The notes under the pieces are model-generated. The model did not search any database and was not told the origin of the DNA. It worked only from the letters and a program-made list of their open reading frames with translations. Position numbers and translations under genes: made by a program. Source: Trochalopteron elliotii (taxonomy: Eukaryota > Chordata > Aves > Passeriformes > Leiothrichidae). Taken from it: a stretch of DNA of 64,000 nt. Where the stretch lies: positions 221,718 to 285,717 of the forward strand of contig JANPWX010000466.1 in NCBI GenBank assembly GCA_024734555.1. The letters run 5' to 3'. Below, one piece after another: positions 11,701 to 22,900 of the stretch. Position 1 is the stretch's first letter; every line of letters begins with the position of its first letter.

Positions 11701-13715
11701 AAAGGATCGAGAGCTTTCAGGCTGAGCACTCTTAGAGGTTTCATTTGAACAGGGAGCATGAGGGGTTTGGTAAGTGGCAGCTGGAAACCAGGAAAATGTC
11801 ATCTGAAAGTGAAATAATTGAAAAGATATTAAAGCAGAGCCAAGGCTGCTGCAGCTGGGTATAAATGAAATAAGCTATTAGCTGCTCTGCGAGATACCAG
11901 CAGGGGAGAGCTTTTGTTAGAGGAGAAATGCAGCAGTGGTGAGGGAAAAACAGCCCTGGCAGCTCCTTTGTGGGGCTGGGAAACATAAAAAGGCCCCGAG
12001 TGCCTCGCAGACCTCAAATTTGTTGCTCTACACCCACCTTTGTGGGAGAGCTGTTCTTTGTGCTAAACCACTGCCTCTTCTCCAGCAGGTGGGTCTGTGC
12101 TGTGGGGAGCCCTGGAAAGTTCTGCAAGTCTGACAAAACCCTGGGATTTTAAACTTTTTGGTGAAGCAGAGAGGGAGGTTCAGTCCTTGGCTCAGGAGGA
12201 GTACCTGGGTCAGCATTTCTGGAATAAGGACTCAACTCCTGCCTTTCCCAGCAGACAGAGGATCCAACTTTCCTTTGCCTCTTGTTAAATCAGTCCCTGA
12301 ATCTACATTTGTACCCAACTGGTGCAAATTTCTTACTCTGCCATGCCAAGAAGTGAATGCATAGCCTAAGACAGATGCTTGTGGTGTCTGGGACAACCCC
12401 ATTTAAGGGAAATTTCTTTCCTTCCCTTCTGTTGGAACCCATGTTCCAACAACAACAGCAACAGTGGGACAGTGTCCTTCGTGGTACAGGCTGCAATTAA
12501 TTAATGGGTAATTGCCAAGGGAGGTTCCTGGCCGGGGCTGGACTGCACAGCCCCACATCAGTTTGGTTCCAGTGACACGTTGATTTCCAGCCCAGACTGT
12601 CCCACCCCATGAATCAGCAAGATTCCTTGGACTCTAAACCAAACAGAAATGGATATTCCACTGGCTCCCGGGGAGCTGGGGCTGTCCAGAAGCTGCAGGA
12701 ACGGGAATGAAAAGGACTTTGTCACATCGCTGGCCCAGCCCTATCAGCTCCGGAGAGGGGCTCGCAGCAGTTTTTCCTGCTCCAGATGAATTCAAGGGCA
12801 TTTCAAAGCTGACATTTGCGTAAAGACATCCGGTTATGCAGAGCCCAGGGCAGTGAACGCCTGGAGAGACGGGAGGTTTTGTTATTAGCAGCGAGAGCTC
12901 CGTTGGTAACCATCCATCCCGTGTGGAGCCATCCCGGGCTGCATTTGGCTACAAATTACAGGGAGGCTCCTCCCGGGTCACAGACGGCATTGAAGTGACT
13001 CCGCGTCACCTCGGGGGATGCCACAGCCCCGGCCTGCCCTGGGAACGGCTCTGCCGAGACGCTCAGGTGCAGCTCCACTCAGACTTATGAAAAATAGGAG
13101 TCTGGGCTCCCAAAAGGAAAGCGAGGACTGGGAGCGAGGGCGGGAGGCGCCGAGGCATGAAAGCCGCTCCGCTGCCGAGGGCTGGGCTCCGCAGGCGTGA
13201 AGCCGCATGCGGAAAATGTGATCACAGGCTCTGCTCTTTTGGTGGAAAGGCAGGAAAAAGCGCGCTTTCCTCTCCTCCAGTTCTCCCGCACGCTTTTTTT
13301 AGTCTGACTTCTCAGTCCCTGATCTTAATAGTGAGGAGAAAATTAGGCTGGAGACTCAGCTGCCTCTTGGGATGGATTTTTCCCCCTGACAGGAAAGGAG
13401 TTGTTCGTGCCGCTCTGGTGCGGTGGGTTTGTGAGGGGGAAGTTTCTAGATTTTAAGTTTTTCACTTGAGGGTGAGGCGGGCTGAGCACGTAGCGGGTGG
13501 GACACATACCTTGACCCTCTCCCCGGGGCTGTGGCCCCGCCAAGGCCGCTCCCAAACATTGTCACCGAGCACGGCACCAGCAGCGGGCGGTGTCTCATGG
13601 CTGACACGGGGGTATCCCCGCCGCCATAGGGGGGACCAGGGGACCCCAATCCCTGAGGGGACTCCGCGACCGCCATGGCCGGAGTCGCCCCCTCAGAACT
13701 GTCCCCTCACGGCGG

Positions 13716-13875
13716 CCACGCCCCCTCACAGAGACCACGCCCCCTCAGCGCTACCCAGCATTGTCCCCCTCAATGAGGCCACGCCCCTCCGCGGAAAAGC
13801 CACGCCCACATCAGCCGTTCCCTCTCCAATCTTGTCCCGCCCCCTCCCGGGCGGGCTCTGGGCGCGGGGCGGGGC
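13716..13875 (+). promoter_or_regulatory. CLIC4: CLIC4 proximal promoter with CACCC/GC boxes and CCAAT box
   Basis: Four CCACGCCC elements lie at 13716, 13735, 13779 and 13800; the first three extend to CCACGCCCC. Then come a CCAAT at 13826-13830, a CCCGCCCC box near 13836, and GGGGCGGGGC at 13866-13875. These are SP/KLF and NF-Y type sites within 270 bases of the start codon, and no TATA box is evident. Transcription probably starts at about 13880-13930, giving a short 5'UTR; this start is inferred. Confidence 0.55.
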
Positions 13876-13985
13876 TGCTCTCAGTCGCGCGCAGGGCGGG
13901 TGAGGGGAGCGGAGCGGCTTCGCCGTCCCGGCTGTGGCAGCGGCGGGCGAGGCGGGGCAGGGCAGGGGCTGCAGCAGCGAGAGCA

Positions 13986-14045
13986 ATGGCGCTGTCCGTG
14001 CCGGTCAACGGGCTGAAGGAAAGCGACAAGGAGCCCGTCATCGAG
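13986..14045 (+). CDS. CLIC4: CLIC4 coding exon 1 (partial, truncated by assembly gap)
   Basis: ATG at 13986 opens MALSVPVNGLKESDKEPVIE, the CLIC4 N-terminus, in the context AGCAATGG, which has the +4 G and a C rather than a purine at -3. Twenty codons are visible before the run of N. Exon 2 begins in phase 0 at residue 25, so four codons and the splice donor are expected in the gap. In CLIC4 these four are the end of the first beta strand of the thioredoxin-like domain. The start choice follows the family N-terminus; no upstream in-frame alternative looks like CLIC4. Confidence 0.92.
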
Positions 14046-14366
14046 NNNNNNNNNNNNNNNNNNNNNNNNNNNNNNNNNNNNNNNNNNNNNNNNNNNNNNN
14101 NNNNNNNNNNNNNNNNNNNNNNNNNNNNNNNNNNNNNNNNNNNNNNNNNNNNNNNNNNNNNNNNNNNNNNNNNNNNNNNNNNNNNNNNNNNNNNNNNNNN
14201 NNNNNNNNNNNNNNNNNNNNNNNNNNNNNNNNNNNNNNNNNNNNNNNNNNNNNNNNNNNNNNNNNNNNNNNNNNNNNNNNNNNNNNNNNNNNNNNNNNNN
14301 NNNNNNNNNNNNNNNNNNNNNNNNNNNNNNNNNNNNNNNNNNNNNNNNNNNNNNNNNNNNNNNNNN
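14046..14366. other. Assembly gap of 321 N
   Basis: Unknown bases interrupt CLIC4 exon 1 within the GC-richest part of the window. The gap removes the last coding bases of exon 1, the 5' splice site and the start of intron 1. The length of 321 may be an estimate, so distances across it are uncertain. Confidence 0.99.
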
Positions 14367-14926
14367 TGAACACCCGGGGGGCTCCGCTCGGGGCGGCTCC
14401 CGGCGCGGTGCGGGCACAAAAGCGGAGCCGAGGGCGTGTGCCCGGCGCCGGGAGGGGAGTGCGGGAGCCGCCGTGAGTCAGAGCGCGCAGATGGAGCAGT
14501 CGATAGCGCCGACGGACCGCAAGAAAAGTCACTTTTTTTTTTTTTTTGGGACGAAAAGCGAGGCCCGGGTGAGGTTTTGCTGGAAGATTCTCCGCCCGGA
14601 GCAAAGGGTGCCGCGGGTGCGGGGCAGCACCGCGGGCAGCGCTGGCACAAGGGAAGGAGCGAGCGGCACAAAGGATCGCCCTCGCTCGGCATTGTGTGCC
14701 CGGCAAAGCGCAGGAAGGCGGCAAAAAGGCAGCGAAACCACAAGTTACTGCTCGCTCCCCGCCCTAAAAGTCTACTTTTTTATGACGGGAAGAGAATATG
14801 TAAAATAACACCGGGTTTTTTTTTTTTTTTATCCAAACTAGAAGAATGAGCGTGTGTTGTACTGCCCTTATCTGGCAAAGATACCATATGGGATCTCCAC
14901 ATGTTTTGCATTCATTTATTGCTGTA

Positions 14927-14969
14927 TGATGCAATATTTTTGCATCCTCCGGGGGCTCTGGTGATGCAG
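14927..14969. promoter_or_regulatory. CLIC4: Cluster of TGATGCAA-type (C/EBP-ATF) motifs in CLIC4 intron 1
   Basis: TGATGCAAT at 14927-14935 is an exact match to the C/EBP-ATF response element bound by ATF4-C/EBP heterodimers. TTGCATC at 14940-14946 and TGATGCAG at 14962-14969 are near matches on opposite strands. GATA-like TTATCT (about 14869) and a CATATG E-box lie just upstream. Function is inferred from motifs only. Confidence 0.35.
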
Positions 14970-16536
14970 CATCTTGCTTTTACTTCATATCAAAGGTAAC
15001 ACCAATTAGTCCGTGGAATCTTCTCTTTCTGTGCCTAAACGTCCTTTAATGAAAGCCTCTGCAGAAAAGTATTTAAATTCTTCAGATGAAGTTTCTTCCA
15101 ATTGCAGTGAGAAAATCAGAGAGATTCCTTCTTCTGGGAACTTGGGAATCGCATTGTATAAAATCAACAATGACAAACGTGAAAATTTCCAGCTAGAGCT
15201 TTGAAAATAAGTTATAATACAGATTTTATTTCTTATATGGTACTCTAAAAGTGTTGAATTTTTCCTCTTTTCATGCTTCTTCATAATAGTATCAAGAGGC
15301 AGTAACAAAACCCAGGGAGAGCATTGCAGTGGGGGATTCCAGACCTGGTTTTGGTCAGAATATACACATTACTTTGAATTATTTATACCAATAGATCTTC
15401 AATATGGGATGCCAATTTATCTTCATCTGTCCTAAAGTTCGTCAGCTGATTTTTCTTATTTTTAAACAAATTCAAGCAGTGATTGATGGCAGAATGATTT
15501 GGGGGCAGAGGGAAATCAGCTCTGTGGGTGTGTTTAAAGAGAATATTTTATGCATGAGGAGTGGCATGGAAGAAGCTGTAAAAATAGTTTTGAGAGAGAT
15601 GTGTTCATTCTGATTAAATCAGAATTGGACCAATAAAGGTGTGAGATTATATGAAAGGAGGAAATCAGGGAATTTTTCTCTCCTTTTCAGTTGAAATTTC
15701 TTCGTTGACATGGGTTTAAGAAGGCTGAATTTGGGGCTATCAGTGAGGATTTTTTCCCTTAAGGAAATCTTTTGCCATTGTTATGGATGAGCTGAGCACT
15801 GTCTGCTCTAAGGACAAAGTTCGTGTTAAAATAAGAAGTTATTCTTGCCTGCTTTCACGATCTTCAGGTAAAGGTTATTTCCTGTAAAATCCTTCAGAGC
15901 AGACAGACCAAAATAGTGGTTTCACCTGGGTGTCGCTGCCTGTCCCACACTTTATTGAAGCTGTTGAGGATTATCAGGACAGCTTTTTTTTGTAAAGCCA
16001 ATACAATCTTGTTTTCTGGCTCATTTAGATGCTCACTTCAGAAATTGCAAGTACAATATGTTTATTGAAGAGAACCAACTGTGTCTATCCAGAGGAGCAC
16101 TAAATTTGGATTTTAGCGATTATTTTTTTCATCTGTGAATGGGACTTGCAGTTTTTGCACGTGGTTGTGGGCGCAATCTAGAAAAAAACCCCCGACGTTC
16201 CTCAAAGTTTCTCCACACAGATAATCACTTTTCAGGCCGTGTCTGGCATTTACCTGTGCCCTGTTAGCCAGGGAAGCTCTTCAGGTGGGGACAGTGGGAA
16301 AAGTCCTGGACCAAACTCGATCTCTGAGCCCGCGGCCCAGGGGCGGTGACTGCATGACCTGAGCACAAAGGATTGTAGCAGCCAGGCTTGAGATGAAACA
16401 AAGGTGGGGATTAAAGCTTGAGAAACAAACCCGTGAAGCAGGAGAAAGGCTCTGGCTCTGTGCCCAAACCGTGGCGTTTGAGCCTTGTTAAATTGTGATC
16501 AGTAACAAAATAGGATGGGCACGGCGTGGGGAGGAG

Positions 16537-16551
16537 CACACACACACACAC
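16537..16551. repeat. Short (CA)n microsatellite
   Basis: Seven CA dinucleotide repeats within CLIC4 intron 1, followed by CGGCCGGG. Confidence 0.8.
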
Positions 16552-19010
16552 GGCCGGGTTCGGGCAGGAGTTACTCTGGCTGGGTGTTGGCACCAGATTG
16601 GTAGGATTTTTTTCCACAAGACAATGTATCGATCTGCTGTAATTTGTATTTCCCTGCTCTGTGAGAGAGGGTACTTAGGTAAGAAAATCTGTTACAGTGG
16701 TGTATCTGTTTCTGGGTGTCACAATGAAAACTTTGGGCACTTTTTTATTCCGGAGCCGGTGGGGCCGCCTGTGGTCTCTTCTAAACCAAGTGTAAATATT
16801 TCCCCAGTCTTTTCTCTTGAGAGCTGATTAGGACAAAACCAGTCATGTATCTGATTTCATTTCGTTTCCTCGTCTGTCCCATGTTTTATTAACGAGGGAG
16901 GCTTCCATTGTCTAACAGGAATATTTCTATGTGCCCTAGTGGCATTTCAGAGCAGTGTAGGCTGCATTGAGAAACTTGAGCTCTGGGATTTGAGTGCAGC
17001 TCAGACAGGTCACTTGGAATAATAGCCGTGTTTTAGTTGTTGGTGTGCGGAATTTTATTGTAAATAAAAAACGTGGTGAAGTGACTTGGTCAAATAGAGC
17101 CAGTCACCTGTGGAAATCACAGCACAGAGTTACAAAACTGTCTGTGCAGTTCCTGTAAGGGAGTGTGTGAGGATGCAGCTGCTGAAAGCTCAGCCCTGGG
17201 CGTTCTGGAGGACACTCAGTGATTGCATCCTCTGATAATACCGAGGTGGAGACACACAGGGTCAACAAGTTCAGTGTTAAAGGAAACAAACAGCAGACTC
17301 CACAAACGAGAAATTCAGAGTTGTGTATCTCTGCTGGCATGGCATGGGTTGGAGCAGATGTAGGGAACCAGTGAGGAAAGGTTCCCCTCTCCCCTGGGTG
17401 ACGTGTGTGTACTTGCTAATTAATCAGACCTTGGATTTCTGGCAGCTCTCAAATAAGGTGTCGTTGCGAAATGGGGCACCTGTGTTGAAAATCAGATAGA
17501 GTCTGCTATCTGTTTACCTTTGAATTGCCTGTCAGTACAAAAGAAAAAGCTGTGATTTCACATTTAATAAATACCCCACTCTGAAACACTCCCAGTGATT
17601 GTAGCAGAAGCTTGTCTCTGTTTTTGTGTGTGTGAACCAAACAGAGATTTGGCAGGTGAACTGTTTGTGTTCCGGCCTCGGGGTCTGTTTTGTTCACTGC
17701 AGTGCTGGGCCCAGGCAGGATGGGGATGTGGGCATCTCCAGCATCCACAGGATGGATTTATGTGGATTCAGGTCTGCCTTTGTCTCACCCTGTGTCATTC
17801 CCTTACATAAGCTCTGCTGTGACACTCTGGAGTCCTGTAGCTCTGTACATTGGCTTAGAACAAACCATCCCTGAGCTTCTCTGCCATCAATTTTTATTTT
17901 TTTTCACCCACAAAGTAGCTGTACAATTTAAAGGCACATCAGTACAAGGAAATAACAGGATTGGAGACATGCAGTGCTGCTGTTCAGAGATGGTCTTGAC
18001 GGGGTTATTGCTTGATAATCTTATTAGATAAGTCTCCTCCTTATGCACCAGATCATCCTTGGAGGGTTTGATGTAACCTCAGCAGCTGAGAACCTCCTCA
18101 GCCTGTCTCTGATATGTGTTTGGTGTAGACAGCAAAATGTCATGTGAGGGTTATTTCTTGGGAGTGTTGTAAAGGAGCCCTTTGTAAACTGAGGTGTAAC
18201 CACTTAGTTGTACCCTGTGCTCAGTGGGTATAAATCAGGCCTTTTCCTTCTCTGGCAAACTGTAATTCCTTTAAATTCTTCTGCCTGGGAAAGTCTTCAC
18301 AGCCAGAAACATCCTCAGTTTTTTCATTTGAGTCTGGTTGGTGATACAGGAGCTGGTGCTCTTGGTATGGAGTTGTTTAAAAGTACAGAGATGATCTCAA
18401 ATGTAAATGTTAAATTTTTTTTGCAAATCATTGGTAAGTAAGCCTAAAACCTCCTGGCAATAATTTCCAGAGGGATGACACAGTCGAGTTAGCTTTCCTT
18501 GAGTCAGGAATTGCTTCTGAGTAATGGCTGTATTCCCTGGCATCCCTTCTCCCCTTCCCAATGATTAACATGCAGACAGCTCTGATTGTCAGGAGAGCTC
18601 ATGTTTGACTTTGCAGCTGAAATGTGTCTTAACACTCAGTCACTTTCCCTCCTTTCCCCTCTGAGGGATCTCAGAGCTGTGTGAATTCCCAAATTTCAGC
18701 TGGTGGCCCTTCAGAGCTGAGGGCTGGGCAGTGGTGCCTGTGAGTCACTCCCTCCGTGGGCCACATGCCATGGACACATTCCTGCAACACAGATCCTGCT
18801 ACAAAAGACAGCTCTGTCCTCAGTTTTCCCAGCTGGGATTTCTCAGCATTGAGGGCTTGGAGTGGAAGGAAAAGCCTGTGTGTCAGAGCACACGTTGTGG
18901 GGCAAACTTTAGGGTCTGGAGGCTGTCAAAAGTCAGGGGTAAAGGAGCACTGATGATCCAGGCCTTGTCCTGGTGTTGTGTGTGTCAGTCTGGGACAGGG
19001 TGAGTGTGCA

Positions 19011-19524
19011 GGGATGAGTTCACCAGGCAGGGCAAGGCATGGTGAACACCATCATTCTTGTGGAAATATATAAACAGACTGAGATCCTCTTGTGTGGACA
19101 TCAAGATCCTTGATTATTGACAAGTAACAAGATACCAGAAATCAGGGATGAGTTCACCAGGCAGGGCAGGGCATGGTGAACACCACCATCCCTGTGAAAA
19201 TGTATAAAGGGAGTGAAATCCCCTTGTGTGGACATCAAGATCCTTGATTATTGAGAAGATACCAGAAATCAGGGATGAGTTCACCAGGCAGGGCAGGGCA
19301 TGGTGAACACCACCATCCCTGTGAAAATGTACAAAGGGAGTGAAATCCCCTTGTGTGGACATCAAGATCCTTGATTATTGAGAAGATACCAGAAATCAGG
19401 GATGAGTTCACCAGGCAGGGCAGGGCAGGGTGAACACCACCATTCTTGTGAAAATATATAAACAGACTGAGATCCTCTTGTGTGGACATCAAGATCCTTG
19501 ATTATTGAGAAGATACCAGAAATC
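19011..19524. repeat. Four-copy tandem repeat, unit about 127 bp, in CLIC4 intron 1
   Basis: Copies start at 19011, 19145, 19272 and 19399, each with GGGATGAGTTCACCAGGCAG, then GGTGAACACCA, CTTGTGTGGACATCAAGATC, CTTGATTATTGA and GATACCAGAAATC. Spacings are 134, 127 and 127 bases; the first copy has a small extra insertion (CAAGTAA). Copies 2 and 3 are nearly identical, while copies 1 and 4 share other variants (ATATATAAACAGACTGAGATCC), which suggests unequal exchange. The minus strand stays open over several copies, but the 127-base period shifts frame, so I do not treat it as coding. Confidence 0.92.
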
Positions 19525-19929
19525 CTTACATCAACCTAGGGAGTGGGTGGGAGGCCCTGCTAATCTGGCAGTGGGCAGCCCTGGGACAGGATTAGCTCAC
19601 TGAGAAGTTGGTGATCATCCCCCTCCCAGCCTGGAGTGACTCATGGCACTGTCTGCTCCTTCCCTGGCTGTCCTGACCTCATCTTGGGCATGGAAAGAGT
19701 TCTTTATTCAAGCCTGTCTGTCTTGGGATGGGGAGAGCAGAGAAGTCGTTGGTTCTCTGGTCGTGGATTTTTGAAGGCTGAGTTGTCCCTTCCAGAAATC
19801 CATGTTTGGAAGAGTCTAATTGGGGAATTCCTTGAACTCCAAGCTAAACAGTAAGCTGTGTACCCTGGGAGGCGACTGTTGGACTCTAAAGTTTGATTTT
19901 TTCAAGTGTTCATTAGCTCAAAGGGCCAG

Positions 19930-19947
19930 AAAAAAAAAAAAAAAAAA
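19930..19947 (+). repeat. A18 homopolymer
   Basis: Uninterrupted run of eighteen A inside CLIC4 intron 1. No adjoining retroposon could be recognised. Confidence 0.9.
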
Positions 19948-22900
19948 GAGCCCTGGACTGTTATTTTCTCACCAGTGTGTGTTCAGATTGTGTTTAAATG
20001 AAACATTTCTTGTGATGTGACAAACACAAGGCCTGCAAGGTTTTGTTACAATGCCTGCATCAATCCCAGCTTCTGCCTGGGCTGGACATAGCACTGAAAA
20101 ATCCCCAAGAATGACTTTTAAAACTGGCTAACTGTACTTGGCAGCAATTGGATTTGTTGCTTTGTTTTGGTAGATGTTCTCTTTTCCCAGTGAACTGAGC
20201 AGTGCAGCTCTGTAAAGCCTGAACTAGACAGTGTTGGAGAAAACAAGGTGGTTTTTGTCTGCCTGGGGAGGCACTTACTTTGTCTAAGACAACAAAATTT
20301 AATTAAGGTGGTGGTTGCTTGCAAACTGATGGTTCATGGAAAAATACGTTCCATCTGTATTTGTTATCCATCTGATTTGATTTTTATCTTCAAAGTTCTT
20401 GGTACATAACCCCTAACAAGCAGCTTATTGTCCTAATCAGGTTTGGGGGTTTGTTTTTTTCCCTGCATATTCTGCAGTGTGGAATAGTATAGTTCTAGTC
20501 TTAAAATAGATGCTAGGTACTCCCTTGTGGTATCAACAGTTTGTGCATATTTTAACAGTAGAAACACCCAAACCCAAAATTATGTTGTCTTCACAGGAGT
20601 TTCAATAGAGGTTTGACTTCAGGAGCTTTAAATCCTTTATTTAGAATATTTTCCCCTAAAAAAAAATTAAAAAAAGAAAATATAACAGTTAATTTTTTAG
20701 ACTTGCTTTGAGTAGTTTGGGGTTTTAAATTCGGGTCAAATTCATTTGTGGCACAATCTGGATTTTTAGGGTGTTTGCTTCTGCTGAAGTGAAAAACCTA
20801 AGCTAAACTGCTGTTAATGACAAACATCTTTGTGTGGGAATTCTCTGAGAGTCCAGACTTATTCCTTGTATTGTTGGCCAGACAAAGGGCAAGGAACTCA
20901 CCCGAGGAAAGGAAATGACTGAGTCCTGCACACTGAATCTCCATATTAGGTATAAACTAAATATAGGCCTGTAATCCAGGAGTGAAGTCATATCTGTATA
21001 TTTTCCTGAGAGGAGCTAATGGGATCACTCATTCCTGGACCAGCCTCAGAGTTTTTTGGCTCTCTTGGAGCTTTATTATTTTGGCTGGACTTTGCTGCTC
21101 TGTCCTTAAGAGAGCTGCTTTTCTGAAACAGAGGAAATGGTGCTTTTCAATGTGGTTTTATCTAATAATAAAATCAAAGCAAGCCTGAGGAGCTTTCTGT
21201 GGCCTTTCAGGGTGCTGCATTAGGTGCCCTGGTGAGACACAGTGTTCTGGAGCTCAGGGAGATAAGGACACATGTCCCAGGGGGGAAACTCAGATCCCAT
21301 CTCCCAGGGGAGGGGGAATTCAGTCAGGGATGGGCCTTTCCATTGTGCATTGCTTGTGCTGGGGAGACCAAGCTTTCCCCAAACCCTTCATTCTGAAATC
21401 AAAGCTCCAGCCCCACTTTTGGTGTCAGTTTTTCCTCCCCAGAGCTTCTGGATGTGCTGCTAGCAGGGGGAGAGGTTCAGGACTGTGCTGGTTTTTGTGA
21501 GGCTGCTGAGAATTTGGGCAGTTTCTGTCTTCATTTCTGACACCTCCTCGTGTGGGCCCTGCTGCTCACGGCCCAGGCTGTGGTTTGAGCTGCACATCCT
21601 GTGTCTCAGCAGCCTTTGAAGCTCCCAGCTGGTGCCTTTTGGGCTGGGATTTTGCCATGGAACTCCTCTGGGCTTTGCTGCTCCTGGGAGGGTTCAGTCC
21701 AAGTCATCTGGGCTGGAATGACCTGGAGGAGGAGGAGGAGCAGCCCAAAGTGAAGCTGGAGCAGCTCTTGGTTGTTCTCTCTGCTCATCTGCCCAGCCCC
21801 TGGCTCATCTCTCTAAATGAGGTTATAAAATGCCACAAACTCAGCTCTGCCTTTTCCTGTCCCACGGAAGTGATGCACAGGCAGAGGTTTATTTGAAGAG
21901 CTCTGAAATGCCACAGATCCAGATTTGACTCAGTTCTTCTGAGCCCCAGAGACAGAGTTTGCAGCTCTTTCCTCTCACTTTGGTGCTTCATTTTGGTGGG
22001 GGAGGTTTGGAGATGGGTCTCTTGGGCTGTAGCCAAGGCACACACTGTACTTCAACAAATTTAATAAGTCCAGGGAGAGAGAATCACTGTCATGAACAAT
22101 TCCTGCTCTGGGTTTATGTGCTAGACACCCAAAGGCAACTCTCAGGCAGGGTAAAAGAAACCCTCAGTGCTGCAGGGTTAATTGTCTGCTCACAGTTTCC
22201 TACCAGAATATTGTGTCAAGATGTTACCCAGCACATTTTAGGCAGTGTGGCCCTGCTGATAGTCTGGGGTTTGTTCAGCACGAGTTCTCTGTTCAAGGTA
22301 TTCCCACAGTAGAGATGCCAGGCTTGTGCCATTAGGGAATAATTGGATTTTCCTGTGCCAGGGCAGGAAATGGCCTGTGTCTGTCCACAATAAACCCAGG
22401 GGTTTGTGTTCCTGTCATTAGGCTAATTTCTTCACTGAAGAAAATGGTGATTTGTGCTTAAAGCAGGTTTGGGACTCTCCATCTGATTCTCCCCAAGGAT
22501 GAGCATGGAATGATTGCTGCTCTCCAAAGGACTAGAAGCACTTAATTAAATTCTGCCGAATTGGGAATTTACTTCCATAAATCATGAGGATCCCACAGCA
22601 TTTTCCAAAAGCTTTTCAGTGAGGACTGGACATCAACGAGCAGGAGTTGCAGGAAAGTGTGCAGGACCAATCTGCTAATTATTTTCTTAGGAACAGCATC
22701 ACAGGGCTAAAAATAACATCATCCTAAAATGGTCAGTGGCTGTTCCAGCCCAGTGTGTGACACAGTGGGGACTTATCAGAAAGGTAATGGCTTCAGAGGC
22801 AGCTTGGAGGGGCTGACAAACATTCCTTTCGCTGCCAAAGAGCCACATCTCAAGTCAACTCAGGGACTTGAGTTCATTATTTTGAAGTATTTTTTGAGTT

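Larger units (their letters stand above)
1136..13480. other. Intergenic region between SRRM1 and CLIC4
   Basis: No coding exon with splice sites and recognisable protein was found in these 12.3 kb. Open frames here reach at most about 210 codons and overlap one another on both strands, as expected in GC-rich DNA. The region holds two CR1 fragments, an inverted repeat pair and several CpG-rich blocks (about 4640-5360, 6870-7035 and 12950-13200). Some of these blocks may be regulatory for CLIC4, but this is inference. Confidence 0.6.
13500..14760. promoter_or_regulatory. CLIC4: CpG island over the CLIC4 promoter and first exon
   Basis: CpG dinucleotides are dense from about 13500 through the coding start and again after the assembly gap to about 14760, in contrast with AT-rich intron sequence after 14800. 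The island spans the start codon at 13986, typical of a broadly expressed gene. The gap 14046-14366 lies inside it. Confidence 0.75.

Noticed and set aside
13761..14743. Several 180-310 codon frames across the gap
   Set aside because: They are formed by reading through the 321 unknown bases as if coding. Only the frame starting at 13986 is supported, by CLIC4 similarity.
16537..16551. CA repeat as a meaningful element
   Set aside because: Only seven units; ordinary background in a vertebrate intron.
19114..19492. Minus-strand frames with repeated HTRGFHSL-type peptide
   Set aside because: The peptide repetition follows from the 127-base tandem repeat, and 127 is not divisible by three, so the frame is not preserved between copies.
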